Source: Rhizobium sp. P40RR-XXII (GTDB taxonomy: Bacteria; Pseudomonadota; Alphaproteobacteria; Rhizobiales; Rhizobiaceae). From it: a stretch of 64,000 bases of DNA. A program made the position numbers and the translations under genes. The stretch's first letter is position 1. Each line of letters opens with the position of its first letter. The notes below the pieces were generated by a model. That model was not told the DNA's origin and made no database searches. It worked only from the letters and a program-made list of their open reading frames with translations. Positions 1-8,849 of this stretch are shown piece by piece. The stretch is taken from positions 53,850-117,849 of the forward strand of contig NZ_JABAII010000020.1 of assembly GCF_012641405.1 (NCBI RefSeq), written 5' to 3'.

Positions 1-2
1 CG

Positions 3-1169
3 CTTCCGGCAGGCACGAAAGTGAAGCTGGTCGAACCGCCGCCGGGCCCTCCGGTGCTCGCCACGCTGCTCGCCGAAATCTACGGCCCGGACGCAGAGAC
101 ACGCCGGCAGACGGCGGGCAGAGTGGAAGAGGTCTTCCGTGCCGTTCCCTTCATCGTTGACGTTGACAATTCCTATGGCAAGCCGGCAAGGCGTCTGAGA
201 GCCACTATTTCGCCTGACGACGCGGAATTTTTTCATGTCGAGGAAGCAGACGTTCTGGATACGCTTGCGATTCTCAACGGTGGCAGGACGGTGGGCTATT
301 CCCATCGTGGCGGCGGCAGATCACCTATTCCAATCCGGATCGAGCTTCCCAAGAACAGACGGGTGATGGATGAAGGCTTTCTGACCACGCCCATCCCGGC
401 CAACGTGCTTCCGGGAGAGCGAGGCGTGGTGGAGCTCGGCGACGTCGTCAGAATTCATGAGGAAAAGGCTTCTTATCCGATTTTCCGGCACAATGGTCGC
501 GCCACTGAGATGGTGACCGCAGAACTCGCCGGCGCATATGAAGCTCCCCTATATGGCATGGTCGCGGTGCGCCATGCACTCGACATGCAGGATTGGAAGG
601 GCCTGCGGAAACCGGTTATCTCTTTGCACGGCCAGCCGATGGACGAATCCGTTTCCACTCTCCTTTGGGATGGCGAATGGGAGGTTACCTGGGTGACCTT
701 CCGCGACATGGGCGCCGCTTTCGGCGTCGCGCTGCTCGGCATCTATATCCTTGTCGTTGCCCAGTTCGGATCGTTCAGACTGCCTTTGGTGATCCTCACG
801 CCGATTCCGCTGACCTTCATCGGAATCTTGTCTGGCCATTGGTTTTTCGGCGCACCGTTTTCGGCCACCTCCATGATCGGCTTTATCGCGCTTGCCGGCA
901 TCATCGTGCGCAATTCGATCCTGCTTGTGGATTTTATCCGGCACTCCGCGTCATCCGGAAAGCCCTTGACCGAGATATTGATCGAGGCAGGTGCGATCCG
1001 TTCAAAGCCAATCCTGCTAACGGCGTTGGCGGCAATGATCGGAGCTGCGGTCATCCTGTCGGATCCGATTTTTCAGGGACTGGCGATTTCACTTCTCTTT
1101 GGGCTCGCGTCTTCGACTTTGCTGACCGTGCTTGTCATTCCAGCCATCTATCGAGTGCTCAGGACCTAA
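3..1169 (+). CDS. RND efflux pump permease, C-terminal part (cut by window edge)
   Basis: The frame is open from the left edge with no start in view, so this is the last 388 residues of a protein that normally has about 1000-1100. It matches the second half of an inner-membrane resistance-nodulation-division pump: a periplasmic porter stretch containing KLVEPPPGPPV near its start, then a run of hydrophobic helices from about residue 240, with the family-typical GFIALAGIIVRNSILLVDF segment and a closing LLTVLVIPAIYRVL. Such pumps use the proton gradient to export drugs, metals or lipophiles together with a periplasmic adaptor and an outer-membrane channel, which would lie upstream of the window. 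The substrate cannot be read from this half. No FixK-type box belongs to it within the window. Confidence 0.88.
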   Translation, partial: LPAGTKVKLVEPPPGPPVLATLLAEIYGPDAETRRQTAGRVEEVFRAVPFIVDVDNSYGKPARRLRATISPDDAEFFHVEEADVLDTLAILNGGRTVGYSHRGGGRSPIPIRIELPKNRRVMDEGFLTTPIPANVLPGERGVVELGDVVRIHEEKASYPIFRHNGRATEMVTAELAGAYEAPLYGMVAVRHALDMQDWKGLRKPVISLHGQPMDESVSTLLWDGEWEVTWVTFRDMGAAFGVALLGIYILVVAQFGSFRLPLVILTPIPLTFIGILSGHWFFGAPFSATSMIGFIALAGIIVRNSILLVDFIRHSASSGKPLTEILIEAGAIRSKPILLTALAAMIGAAVILSDPIFQGLAISLLFGLASSTLLTVLVIPAIYRVLRT

Positions 1170-1328
1170 AGGAAGAACGCTATAGTCGCGGCCAGTTGGT
1201 CGCAACCACCTGGCAATAGGAATAGCTTGCCGCGGTGGCGTCCAGCATTTCAATCCGCCGGGTTGATTACGGCGGTGTTGGGATCAGCCGCGTGTGGATA
1301 TTACTGAAACAAATATCCATTAAATCCA

Positions 1329-1342
1329 TTGATTTTCGTCAA
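1329..1342. promoter_or_regulatory. FixK/FNR-type box before the SQR remnant
   Basis: TTGATTTTCGTCAA, a TTGAT-N4-GTCAA palindrome ending 51 bases before the ATG of the decayed sulfide:quinone reductase. The promoter element has outlived its gene. Confidence 0.7.
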
Positions 1343-1393
1343 TGTCGATTTCTTGCCCCGCTGCTATTCGTTCTCCAATATACGGAGGAAATC

Positions 1394-1959
1394 ATGGCAA
1401 GGATAGTTATTTTGGGTGCCGGGCCGGCCGGGACTATTGCTGCTTTTCAACTCCGCCACGAGCTTGAGGCATGTCACGATGTCGCTGTCATCAACAAGGG
1501 ACGCATTTTTCAGCTTCGTTCCTTCCAACCCTTGGGTTGCCGTTGGCTGGCGGACCCGCAAAGACGTAAAGATCGATCTCGAACGCATTTGCCGTTGGCG
1601 TTCCTAAGACAGGCTTCGTGATTGAGTCTATGGTGAGTGCTGCCGTGCGAAATATTAGCCGATTGGCCATGGGCAATCAGCCGGACGCGGAAGCAACCTG
1701 GAATGCGGTCTGCATGGCGGACTTCGGTGATTCGGGCGTCGCTTTTGTCGCGCAGCCACAAATCCCGCCCCGCAATGTCAGTTGGTCATCGAGCGGCGCT
1801 TGGGTTCATATGGCAAAGGTCGGTTTTGAGAAATATTATCTGCGCAAAATGCGCACTGGCAACGGAGAGCCGTTTTATGAAAAACTGGCTCTGAATGTAC
1901 TCGGTATCGAGAAACTCAAGCAGATCAAAATTGATATTCCTGATTACGCTGATGGATGA
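1394..1959 (+). pseudogene. Sulfide:quinone oxidoreductase-type flavoprotein, decayed
   Basis: Remnant of an FAD enzyme of the sulfide:quinone oxidoreductase family, which passes electrons from sulfide to membrane quinone. A strong ribosome site (GGAGGA) precedes the ATG, and the N-terminal FAD-binding motif VILGAGPAGT is intact. After about 40 codons the frame breaks: the next family piece, FVPSNPWVAVGWRTR, is in a second frame near 1515-1600. The C-terminal piece, from TWNAVCMADFGDSGVAFVA to about KLKQI, is in a third frame (1618-1959). Roughly 250 middle residues, where the redox cysteines should lie, are missing. The family assignment is firm from both ends; activity is not possible. A perfect FixK-type box upstream suggests it was once induced at low oxygen. 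Confidence 0.8.
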
Positions 1960-2084
1960 CTTTGGAACCGGGTGTGGATTCTCGTCATCCCGAGATTGCA
2001 ACACGTGACATCCATAATCGCCTTTTGACGAACAAGTCGACCATTTCCTCCCAAGTGCCAGGGCCCGATCTTGCAGATCCGAAC

Positions 2085-2357
2085 TCAATGTTCCTTACTA
2101 CGCAAATCGATGGAAAGCGGCCCCGTGTCGAGATCCGTCTGGGAAAAGGTGTCCAGCAGGAGAATGGTGAACTGGCATAGTTCGATCATCCATTGATAGC
2201 GGACAATGACGTTGGGCGTTATTTCGACATACTCCTCGGCCGGCGGATGCAGGGCGAAGATGCGCTCGCCACCTTTGATGCCTTCGACCTGCGACCTGAA
2301 TCGGTTGAGGCGCTCGACGACAATTTCCCTGTTTCCGCGAAGGGCTTCATTCTGCAT
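2085..2357 (-). CDS. Hypothetical 90-residue protein
   Basis: I do not recognise this protein. Support for a real gene is a clear ribosome site (CGGAGG, about 7 bases before the ATG at 2357) and an uninterrupted frame in an otherwise decayed neighbourhood. The product is mixed charged and aliphatic. An N-terminal basic helix-like part (residues 5-30) is followed by a hydrophobic patch (YQWMIELCQFTILLLD, about residues 54-69) that is too short and polar to be a confident membrane helix. No signal peptide or known motif is visible. It stands alone between the SQR remnant and the DUF4010 remnant, with no FixK-type box in its upstream region. It could itself be a shortened remnant. Confidence 0.5.
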   Translation of the reverse strand: MQNEALRGNREIVVERLNRFRSQVEGIKGGERIFALHPPAEEYVEITPNVIVRYQWMIELCQFTILLLDTFSQTDLDTGPLSIDLRSKEH

Positions 2358-2581
2358 GATAACCTCCGAAACTAAAAAACCTGGACGAATATTAGTATAT
2401 TTCGATATTTTTGGGTATTGGTTTCTAATCTATGTCCCTCTTTGCGACACAGATTGCCAATATATAATTTCAGCTCTTTATGCTTGCATTTTGCTTAGGC
2501 TAAAGGACGCCTCTTGGCGTTTGAGATACCGGCCAGCGGTTGAAGATATGTCGAAAGGGCCTTCCAGGAAATCGCTTTGAT

Positions 2582-3142
2582 CCACAATTCGAAGGGGTTG
2601 ATGGCGTTCCACCCGTCTAGGGCTCTGTTTGGCAATAGCGGCAGGACGACGACCGTCATGGCGAGCAGGATGAGCGCGGCGCGAAGCTCAGGCAAGCCAG
2701 GTGAGCCTCCGCAAAAAGCCGGGTAGCGGCTCGCGAGCAGCCAGGAATGCCGTTATGACAACCGCCGTTGCCATTGTCGTCCTATCGGCAACCACCGCTC
2801 CAAACCCCAGAACAAAGACGGTGAGGGCGGCAACCACGCCTGTCGCGTTATATTCCCCGGCCTGTTCTGCCTCCATATAGCTAAAAATGATCATGGTGGC
2901 GCTGACGACGAGGAAGACCGCAAGCGGCAGAAAAAGCCGACACTCGGATAAAGAGAGCCGCAGATCCCCCCTAGAAATCCGGTCGCGCCATAGGTTCTGG
3001 GGCGCGCCGTTCGTTCACCGGCCGCCATGTTGCGATCCCGCCAGCCGCGTTCGATGCCGACAAGGGCGCCGATTGCAAGCGCGAGACCCAAACGTTGGAA
3101 TCCCTCGATTGCAGCCATATTGCTAATCACATCCATCGGCAC
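2582..3142 (-). pseudogene. MgtC/SapB-like DUF4010 membrane protein, decayed
   Basis: Three pieces in successive frames on the minus strand line up as one protein of the MgtC/SapB-related DUF4010 membrane family. They are an N-terminal part with GFQRLGLALAIGALVGIERGW (3142 to about 2960), a middle part with EYNATGVVAALTVFVLGFGA (from about 2894), and PELRAALILLAMTVVVLPLL up to INPFELW (2695 to about 2582). At least two frameshifts separate them, and the rest of the protein (usually about 400 residues in total) is missing after INPFELW. The family is usually an integral membrane protein of unknown transport role. No ribosome site is convincing at the 5' end, so the exact start is uncertain. 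Confidence 0.72.
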
Positions 3143-3366
3143 CGTGGGCTGCTTATCGTCGCCAATGGCTTGCCGGTCATTTCATCATGATTGGTCACTA
3201 CCCGCAGCAAAACCAGACATGCCAGATGTTGGCATTGTTGCCCGATTGTCGCCAAGGATGTTGATGGCGACTAATTCAGCTTCGTCTTGTAATTGAAGAT
3301 GCCATTTGGGTGCGGGGCAACAATCGCTTCGGCGCGGAATGCAAGCTCGCTGCCATTCGGATGGCT

Positions 3367-3380
3367 TTGATGCCGATCAA
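3367..3380. promoter_or_regulatory. FixK/FNR-type box before universal stress protein
   Basis: TTGATGCCGATCAA, an exact TTGAT-N4-ATCAA palindrome ending 51 bases before the start codon at 3432. The same 14-mer recurs at 34811-34824 before another stress protein. Confidence 0.8.
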
Positions 3381-3431
3381 GGTTGATGTGGACGGCATCT
3401 GCTAAGCGTTGCCAAAATGGAGGAGTTTCTC

Positions 3432-3869
3432 ATGTTCTCAAATATTCTTTTGCCGACCGACGGCTCGCCAACTGCTCAGTCCGCAGTCGATAAAGCTGTC
3501 GAATTTGCACGTGATTGCGGGGCAACCGTTACTTTCATGACGGTGATTGAGCCCTTCCACTTGTTCTCGATCGATAGCAAGCAGCTTTCCGGCAACCCGG
3601 AAGACTACGGCAAGCTCGCTCATGCGGAAGCATCGCAGCTTTTGGCCGAAGTGGAGGCTAAGGCCCGCCATCAAGGGCTTATCTGTCGCTCCGTCGCGAT
3701 CGAGGATGAGGAAGTCGATGCGGCGATCATCCGCGTGGCTTTGGAAAACGGTTGTGACCTGATTGCGATGGCATCACATGGCCGGGGAAGCGTCGGCAGC
3801 TTATTGCTCGGCAGCGTCACGGCGAAGGTCCTAAGTCATTCGCGTATTCCCGTTCTCGTTTATCGATGA
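3432..3869 (+). CDS. Universal stress protein, single domain
   Basis: A 145-residue UspA-fold protein. It opens with MFSNILLPTDGSPTAQ, the usual first strand and loop of the family, and ends with ASHGRGSVGSLLLGSV, the nucleotide-binding loop (SHG-x9-GS), followed by IPVLVYR. Such proteins bind ATP or AMP and help cells survive stress or growth arrest; the molecular action is mostly unknown. The ATG at 3432 is chosen because the GGAGG at 3419-3423 sits about 8 bases before it, while an upstream in-frame ATG at 3417 overlaps that site. It stands alone and is headed by a perfect FixK-type box, so low-oxygen induction is likely. It is a paralog of the 145-residue protein at 14798. Confidence 0.9.
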   Translation: MFSNILLPTDGSPTAQSAVDKAVEFARDCGATVTFMTVIEPFHLFSIDSKQLSGNPEDYGKLAHAEASQLLAEVEAKARHQGLICRSVAIEDEEVDAAIIRVALENGCDLIAMASHGRGSVGSLLLGSVTAKVLSHSRIPVLVYR

Positions 3870-4395
3870 TTATGGCCGAAGCGGCGGATAGACTGAGACC
3901 GTCTTGAGCGACACTGGATTCTCAAACGCGGTCGCCGGGCCAGCCCTGCGCTCATCACCTCTTCCCTTCGTGACGCAATGCCGGAGAAGATCAAAAAATC
4001 CGGAACGCAAATACAGTCTGCCGGGCAGCATTTGCTCAGTTTATCAACGTCAAGAAGATCGCGATTGCCGCATGGTAACCGGGATAAAGCAGCAACTGCA
4101 CGGCCAGTAAGATCCTCGATATTGTCTAACGAAAGGACTGGCAGCGCTGCGATCGCCGCCTACGGACCTGTAAGAAAGGATTTGTCTACCTTGCGCGGGC
4201 ACTTTCGTTTCAAGAGACCCAGCCTCAGTGCCGCATTTGCAGCTTGCTGGCGGCTCCTACATAAATGCGAAATTTTCCTTGTCTGTCGCATATGGCTGCC
4301 GTGCCCTTGGTTAAGGGTTCGACTCCAGTCATGCGGTCGGCATCGACGTTAGTTGAACGGTGTATTTTCCTTGTGGTGCCAGCGCGTGGCGATGG
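3870..4395. other. Intergenic stretch, nothing recognised
   Basis: About 526 bases between the convergent stress protein gene and the DegP remnant. Short open frames are present on both strands, but none has a ribosome site or family resemblance. No FixK-type palindrome or terminator hairpin was seen. Confidence 0.5.
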
Positions 4396-5830
4396 TCATT
4401 TTACGATAAGGAAAAGCTTGCGGCCGTCGCGGAAGATGCCCAGAAGCAAGATTTCATCTTGCTTTTGCGTAAGGTCAGCAACCATCTGCGGCGTTGATAC
4501 CGGGTGCTGGTTGACGCTCACAATTACATCACCCGGCAATAGGCCGGCTGCCGCCGCCTTGCTACTATCGATAAGCGATGATACAAACGCCCCTTGAACT
4601 TTGCCATAGGCATCCGAAACCGAGCTGAGCTTCTCGACTGTCACGCTGTCTAGCAATCCGTGGCCTTTGACTTCCGCAGTGGTCGAAGGTTCGCTCTGAG
4701 GAAGTGCCGCGCTCAATGTCGCATTGAGGTCTACCTTTCCAGTCTGGCGTACCAGTGAGATCCGTACGGAGACATCAGGCGGGAAGGCTGATACCCGTGC
4801 ATGGAGTTCGTTAGCGCTTTTGATTGGAACTCGTTGACGGCGATGATGACGTCGCCCGCTTTTATTCCCGCGATCGCACCGCCTGATCCGGAAATAACAT
4901 CGCTGACCAGCGCTCCAGTCGCTGTGTTGATGCGAAGAGCTCTTCCGAAGTCGCGTTGTTGTTCTGCACGATTACCCCAAGCTGCCCACGACGAATCTCA
5001 CCATGAGCGACAAGTTGTTGCATGACGGATCGTGCCGTGTTGATCGGAATGGCAAAGCCTATGCCAATATTACTTCCTGAAGGACCGATAATGGCGCTGT
5101 TGATGCCAACAAGCTCGCCTTCGAGATTAATTAAGGCACCTCCGGAATTGCCAGGATTGAGAGAGGCATCGGTTTGAATGATATCCTGGTAGCCTTCAAC
5201 GCCGAACTCGGCCCGGCCAAGCGCACTGACGATACCGAATGTGGCTGTTTGACCAAGGCCAAACGGATTGCCTATCGCGGTGACATAATCTCCGACGCGC
5301 AGCTTGCTTGAGTCACCAATATGGGCAGCTGTTAATCCCGCAGCTCTGATCTTTATCACAGCGATGTCCGTTTCAGCATCTGCACCGACAACTTTGCCTT
5401 GGTAACTAGAACCGTCGGAGGTCGCGACCCGGATGTCGTCGGCGTTTTCGATGACATGATTGTTCGTCAGAATATAACCATTGGACGCATCGATGATGAC
5501 GCCTGCAGCGACGGTCTGAGAAATCTCAAACAGGGGACCAACATTCTCAGCGGTGCCCAGCGATCCGCCTGCTTGAGGCAATGTTGCGTCGTTCGTATCA
5601 CCCGCCCCAGTCGAACGAATAGAGATGCTGACAACGCTCGGAATAACTCTTTCCAATATTGGCGCCAATGAGGGTAGGGGTAAGGACGCCGATTGCGCCG
5701 GATCCCAGCCTGCGATGACGATCAATCCCATTGTCAGCACGATGGCGCGCGCGTGTCGCCTACCCATATAAGGCCAATGCCTTGCCCTGACACCCATCTC
5801 ACATAGCCCGATAATCAAGCCTCTCGACAT
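4396..5830 (-). pseudogene. DegP/HtrA-type periplasmic serine protease, frameshifted
   Basis: A trypsin-like HtrA protease gene with a strong ribosome site (AAGGAGGAGCAAGT then ATG at 5830) and a signal-peptide-like N-terminus ending near SASLP. The catalytic triad regions are all present: His in LTNNHVIENADDI, Asp in ETDIAVIKI, and Ser in NPGNSGGAL. After residue about 300 the frame breaks near 4930. The first PDZ domain continues in another frame (GIKAGDVIIAVN), and a second shift near 4820 leads to the last part with the second PDZ domain (AAAAGLLPGDVIVSVN) ending at 4396. The first open part still encodes the whole protease domain (322 residues), so a PDZ-less protease could in principle be made. 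I judge loss of normal function more likely. Confidence 0.8.
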
Positions 5831-5983
5831 ACTTGCTCCTCCTTCGAAGGTTCACAAATTATCGATTGGGATCGAGTTCGCATTGACCAGGAACAAAGTC
5901 GCCCAATTGGCCAACACATCGGCCCGACTTTTGATTGGGCGGGCGAAAGGGGCCCATCGGTCCGTCGCGATCAGGAAGTGACT

Positions 5984-5997
5984 TTGATCGGGCTCAA
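5984..5997. promoter_or_regulatory. FixK/FNR-type box between degP remnant and stress protein
   Basis: TTGATCGGGCTCAA, a near-perfect palindrome ending 76 bases before the stress protein start at 6074 and 153 bases upstream of the divergent DegP-type gene. Confidence 0.6.
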
Positions 5998-6073
5998 TGT
6001 GCCTGCCACTAGTCGGTTTAGCCTTGAAAACAACCGCAGTTCTTGTGGGTGTCACAATTTGAGGAAAATCGAT

Positions 6074-6601
6074 ATGTTCAAAAAGATCCTGATTGCCACG
6101 GATGGCTCATCGCATGCGCAGACGGCCGTCGAAATTGGTGCGGACCTCGTGGAAAAAGGAGACGGCGAGGTCCATTTGGTTCATGTCATTCTTTCCGGAG
6201 AACTCGACACCAATATTGAGCGCATGATCAAAATCGAACATCTCGATGACCTAGTAATGACTGTGGACGAGCCGACAGCCCCCTTCGTGGTGGCGCCAGG
6301 TCTTCCAATGGTGCCTCCGCTCGCTGATCCGGTCGCATCTTACCGCATGCTGCACGCTCTCGGAGTTGAAATTCTCAAGCGAGCTGAATCCGTGGTCAGG
6401 GCTTATGGCATTAGGCGTATCTTTACCCATCTAATGGATGGAAATGCCACGGACCAAATCATCGAAACAATCCGGAAAGAGACGCCGGATCTTGTCGTTT
6501 GTGGTGCAAGAGGTCTTTCCCCTCTGTCGCAATTGGCCTTTGGGAGCGTGTCCACCAGAGTTGCGCATTCGTGTCCAGTCACGTGCATAACCGTTCACTA
6601 G
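6074..6601 (+). CDS. Universal stress protein with internal insertion
   Basis: A 175-residue UspA-fold protein beginning MFKKILIATDGSSHAQTAVE, the family's first strand and loop. It ends with PDLVVCGARGLSPLSQLAFGSVS, a recognisable nucleotide-binding loop, and CPVTCITVH. It is longer than the usual 140-150 residues because of a proline-rich insertion at about residues 65-90 (EPTAPFVVAPGLPMVPPL), an unusual addition I do not recognise. The ATG at 6074 follows GAGGA with proper spacing; the longer frame from 5978 has no ribosome site and would include the FixK box. It is transcribed away from the DegP remnant, and the box at 5984 suggests low-oxygen control. Confidence 0.87.
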   Translation: MFKKILIATDGSSHAQTAVEIGADLVEKGDGEVHLVHVILSGELDTNIERMIKIEHLDDLVMTVDEPTAPFVVAPGLPMVPPLADPVASYRMLHALGVEILKRAESVVRAYGIRRIFTHLMDGNATDQIIETIRKETPDLVVCGARGLSPLSQLAFGSVSTRVAHSCPVTCITVH

Positions 6602-6639
6602 AACCTATGCGAAATGATGCGGCTTCCGAATTTTAAATG

Positions 6640-7080
6640 CTAGAGATGATTTGCTTCCATTGCCTGACAGGACTCGTCAAACATTGACAAGGCTTCCTCA
6701 AGATAATCGCCGAGTAGTGGTGTGCCAAGAAGGTAGGCGGCTGTCCGGTTATTGTGCGCCTCTGCCGCCGCCTCACGTATGTCTCGCCAATCTGAAGCAA
6801 TACCGTCGCCACGACCGAGCCAAACCAGGGTCACGAGGTCAATCTGCTCGTCCACGCTGAGAGCCCATATGGCGGAGCGAATTTCTTCTTGAACTGGATC
6901 GTCCGCTCTGTCTTCGAGCACGTCGATCATGGCGTCGTCCGATGGGTTCGAGGCTGAACCTTCGTTGGTGGGTGCGTCTTTCGCGTCAAATTGGCGGGCT
7001 TTCAAGATAAAAAAGCAGACCTTCTCGGGTGATATGGTCAATGGCCAGGCCGGCCGATCCTTGTCGAGCTTCTTTGTCAT
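6640..7080 (-). CDS. DUF3775 domain protein
   Basis: A 146-residue soluble protein that I recognise as the DUF3775 family of alphaproteobacteria. It shows LTISPEKVCFFILKARQFDA near the N-terminus, NPSDD and a DDPVQEE acidic middle, then VDEQIDLVTLVWLGRGDG and AYLLGTPLLGDYLEEAL near the end. The biochemical role of the family is not known. The second ATG (7080) is preferred because GGAG lies about 7 bases before it and only one base before the upstream ATG at 7086. It is followed, on the same strand, by nothing closer than the stress protein gene, which points the other way. Its upstream neighbour is the triple-BON gene 75 bases away, so co-transcription is likely. Confidence 0.82.
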   Translation of the reverse strand: MTKKLDKDRPAWPLTISPEKVCFFILKARQFDAKDAPTNEGSASNPSDDAMIDVLEDRADDPVQEEIRSAIWALSVDEQIDLVTLVWLGRGDGIASDWRDIREAAAEAHNNRTAAYLLGTPLLGDYLEEALSMFDESCQAMEANHL

Positions 7081-7154
7081 AGCCATACTCCATTCTGGGG
7101 CACAAAATAAGGGTGGCGCCGGGTCGCCCGCTCCAGGTAACCCGGCGCTTACGT

Positions 7155-7802
7155 CTAGCCGACTGATAGTCGGTCTTCGACGGTTCGTACGCCAGGGGCT
7201 GACCAGGCTGCATGTTCGGCAGCCCGCCGTTCCGACCAGGTTTTGACTTTGCCCTGCAGCGTTACCTTGCCGTCGGCGACGTTGACGCTGATAGCATGCG
7301 CCTCGATTTCCGCGTCACGCCGGAAGGCGTCCTCAATACGCCTCTTGACGTCAATCGAACTGGCATGTGGAGCCACTTCAATCATGTTTGACACGCCGAC
7401 CACGCCGGAAAGGTCGCGAACCGCATCGGCTGCCGCATTCTTCTGATACTGCCATTCAACACGACCGTTCAAGGTCACCCAGCCATTCTGGACTTTGATC
7501 TGAACCGCGTCCTTGGGAATGGTCACATGCCATCCCATAGTATTGACGGCGCGTTTGGCAATTTCGTCGTCTGCCATCCTGTTTGCTCCGATGGGCCTGA
7601 CTTCAATGCCTTGCGCGATCGCCTTAACACCTTTAATGCGTCGTGTTGCCCGTTCCGCGGCTTCTCTTTCGGTATAGGTCGCAACGTGGCCCGAAAGGGT
7701 AATAACACCATTATCCGCGGCAACGCCGATGTTGGCTGCATCGATGCTTGGCTCGAACTCGAGCTCATCGAGAACTAATTGACGAAGTGTGATATCGTCC
7801 AT
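7155..7802 (-). CDS. Triple BON-domain protein
   Basis: A 215-residue protein made of three consecutive BON domains at about residues 1-70, 75-145 and 148-215. Each shows the family signature, with a hydrophobic-Gly pair before a strand: GVITLSGHVATYTE, GWVTLNGRVEWQYQK and GKVTLQGKVKTWSE. BON domains are thought to bind phospholipid or contact membranes, often in osmotic or envelope stress proteins. There is no signal peptide, so this copy would stay in the cytoplasm. GAGGAG precedes the ATG. It is the same length as, and clearly a paralog of, the protein at 18062. A FixK-type box (7866) lies 63 bases upstream, inside the end of the CysQ-like gene. Confidence 0.88.
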   Translation of the reverse strand: MDDITLRQLVLDELEFEPSIDAANIGVAADNGVITLSGHVATYTEREAAERATRRIKGVKAIAQGIEVRPIGANRMADDEIAKRAVNTMGWHVTIPKDAVQIKVQNGWVTLNGRVEWQYQKNAAADAVRDLSGVVGVSNMIEVAPHASSIDVKRRIEDAFRRDAEIEAHAISVNVADGKVTLQGKVKTWSERRAAEHAAWSAPGVRTVEDRLSVG

Positions 7803-7865
7803 GAGACAATCTCCTCTGTTGATATCTCGAACACGGAAACATTACGATGATGTTTTGTGGTCACA

Positions 7866-7879
7866 TTGACTTGGCTCAA
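7866..7879. promoter_or_regulatory. FixK/FNR-type box before BON gene
   Basis: TTGACTTGGCTCAA, one base off the best palindrome, 63 bases upstream of the BON start at 7802. It overlaps the last codons of the upstream CysQ-like gene. Confidence 0.5.
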
Positions 7880-8715
7880 TTGCCAGGCCCTGCGATGTGT
7901 GAAGGAGAGGTTTCTTGCATCGTTTTGATAAGCCGCGCGGCAAGCTGCGGGGTGCGGGCCGCAATGAAACCGTCGATCCTCATTGATGAGCAGCCCGCTG
8001 TCAGTAGAGGAGACCCATCCGTCCGAAGGACGACACCACCGGTGGCCTCGACAAGCGCCTGGCCAGCTGCGCAGTCCCATATCATCGTTGGTGAAAGCCT
8101 CACGTAGGCGTCGGCCTCAGCAGCCGCGATCAGGGCGAATTTCAGCGCGGATCCCAGTTTGTGCACAACACATGGTCGGGATGCAAACAGCAGGTCGCGT
8201 GTATGCTGATCGAGGTGAGACCTGCTCGTAAGTGCGATGAACTTTCTCGATGGGATGGAGCGATCGGCAAGACTACTGCGCTGCCCGTCTCTTTTCTCCT
8301 CGAATGCATAGCCGCCTCCATATGAGAAGAAAAGCCGCCCTCGAGCCGGCGCGTAGATTAAGCCGATAGTGGGTCTCCCATCTTCGACCAACGCCACATT
8401 GATCGTAAATTCGTCGCGGCCGGAGATGAATTCCTTTGTTCCGTCGAGCGGATCGATGATGAAGGCGATCGCATTTAGGGCTTTTGTCGCTGAGTTTTCA
8501 TCCTCCTCGCTGACCACGGGAATGGTCGTCGTCAAGGCTCTGCAACCGGCGTAGAGAATATCATGGCTCGCGAGATCGGCCGGTGTAATAGGAGAGCCGT
8601 CGCGTTTGCTGCGTGATGGTTGCGGGGTTTTTTGAAGCGAGCAAATCACATCTCCCGCCCGACGAGCGATCGGGATCAGGGCCTCAGCGAGCCGTCGTCG
8701 GGAGTCGAGTTCCAT
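7876..8715 (-). CDS. cysQ: 3'(2'),5'-bisphosphate nucleotidase (CysQ-like)
   Basis: A 279-residue magnesium-dependent phosphatase of the inositol monophosphatase superfamily. The metal-binding signatures are all in place: SEEDE at about residues 69-73, DPLDGT at 88-93, and WDCAAGQALVEATGG near 220. The sequence around DPLDGTKEFISGRDEF is typical of CysQ, which removes the 3' phosphate of PAP, a by-product of sulfate activation. Related members act on inositol phosphate, so substrate choice is inference. The start at 8715 has GAGGA just upstream. A perfect FixK-type box at 8775 lies 59 bases before this start and 61 before the divergent gene at 8850, so both may be induced together. Confidence 0.82.
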   Translation of the reverse strand: MELDSRRRLAEALIPIARRAGDVICSLQKTPQPSRSKRDGSPITPADLASHDILYAGCRALTTTIPVVSEEDENSATKALNAIAFIIDPLDGTKEFISGRDEFTINVALVEDGRPTIGLIYAPARGRLFFSYGGGYAFEEKRDGQRSSLADRSIPSRKFIALTSRSHLDQHTRDLLFASRPCVVHKLGSALKFALIAAAEADAYVRLSPTMIWDCAAGQALVEATGGVVLRTDGSPLLTAGCSSMRIDGFIAARTPQLAARLIKTMQETSPSHIAGPGN

Positions 8716-8774
8716 TCCTCATACTCCGGTTATTATTATTGGAAGAACAGCTATCCGATATGAAGGCCTTTTCA

Positions 8775-8788
8775 TTGATACGCATCAA
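8775..8788. promoter_or_regulatory. FixK/FNR-type box in a divergent promoter
   Basis: TTGATACGCATCAA, an exact TTGAT-N4-ATCAA palindrome almost centred between the CysQ-like start (8715) and the kinase-fusion start (8850). Confidence 0.8.
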
Positions 8789-8849
8789 TGTCGGCTGACA
8801 CCAGTTGGCGCCAGATATAGTTGACCCAAACGACACGCAAGGCAAACCG

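Noticed and set aside
4309..4325. GGGTTCGACTCC, resembling a tRNA T-arm
   Set aside because: The flanking bases do not pair as a T-stem, and no acceptor, D or anticodon arms can be built around it.
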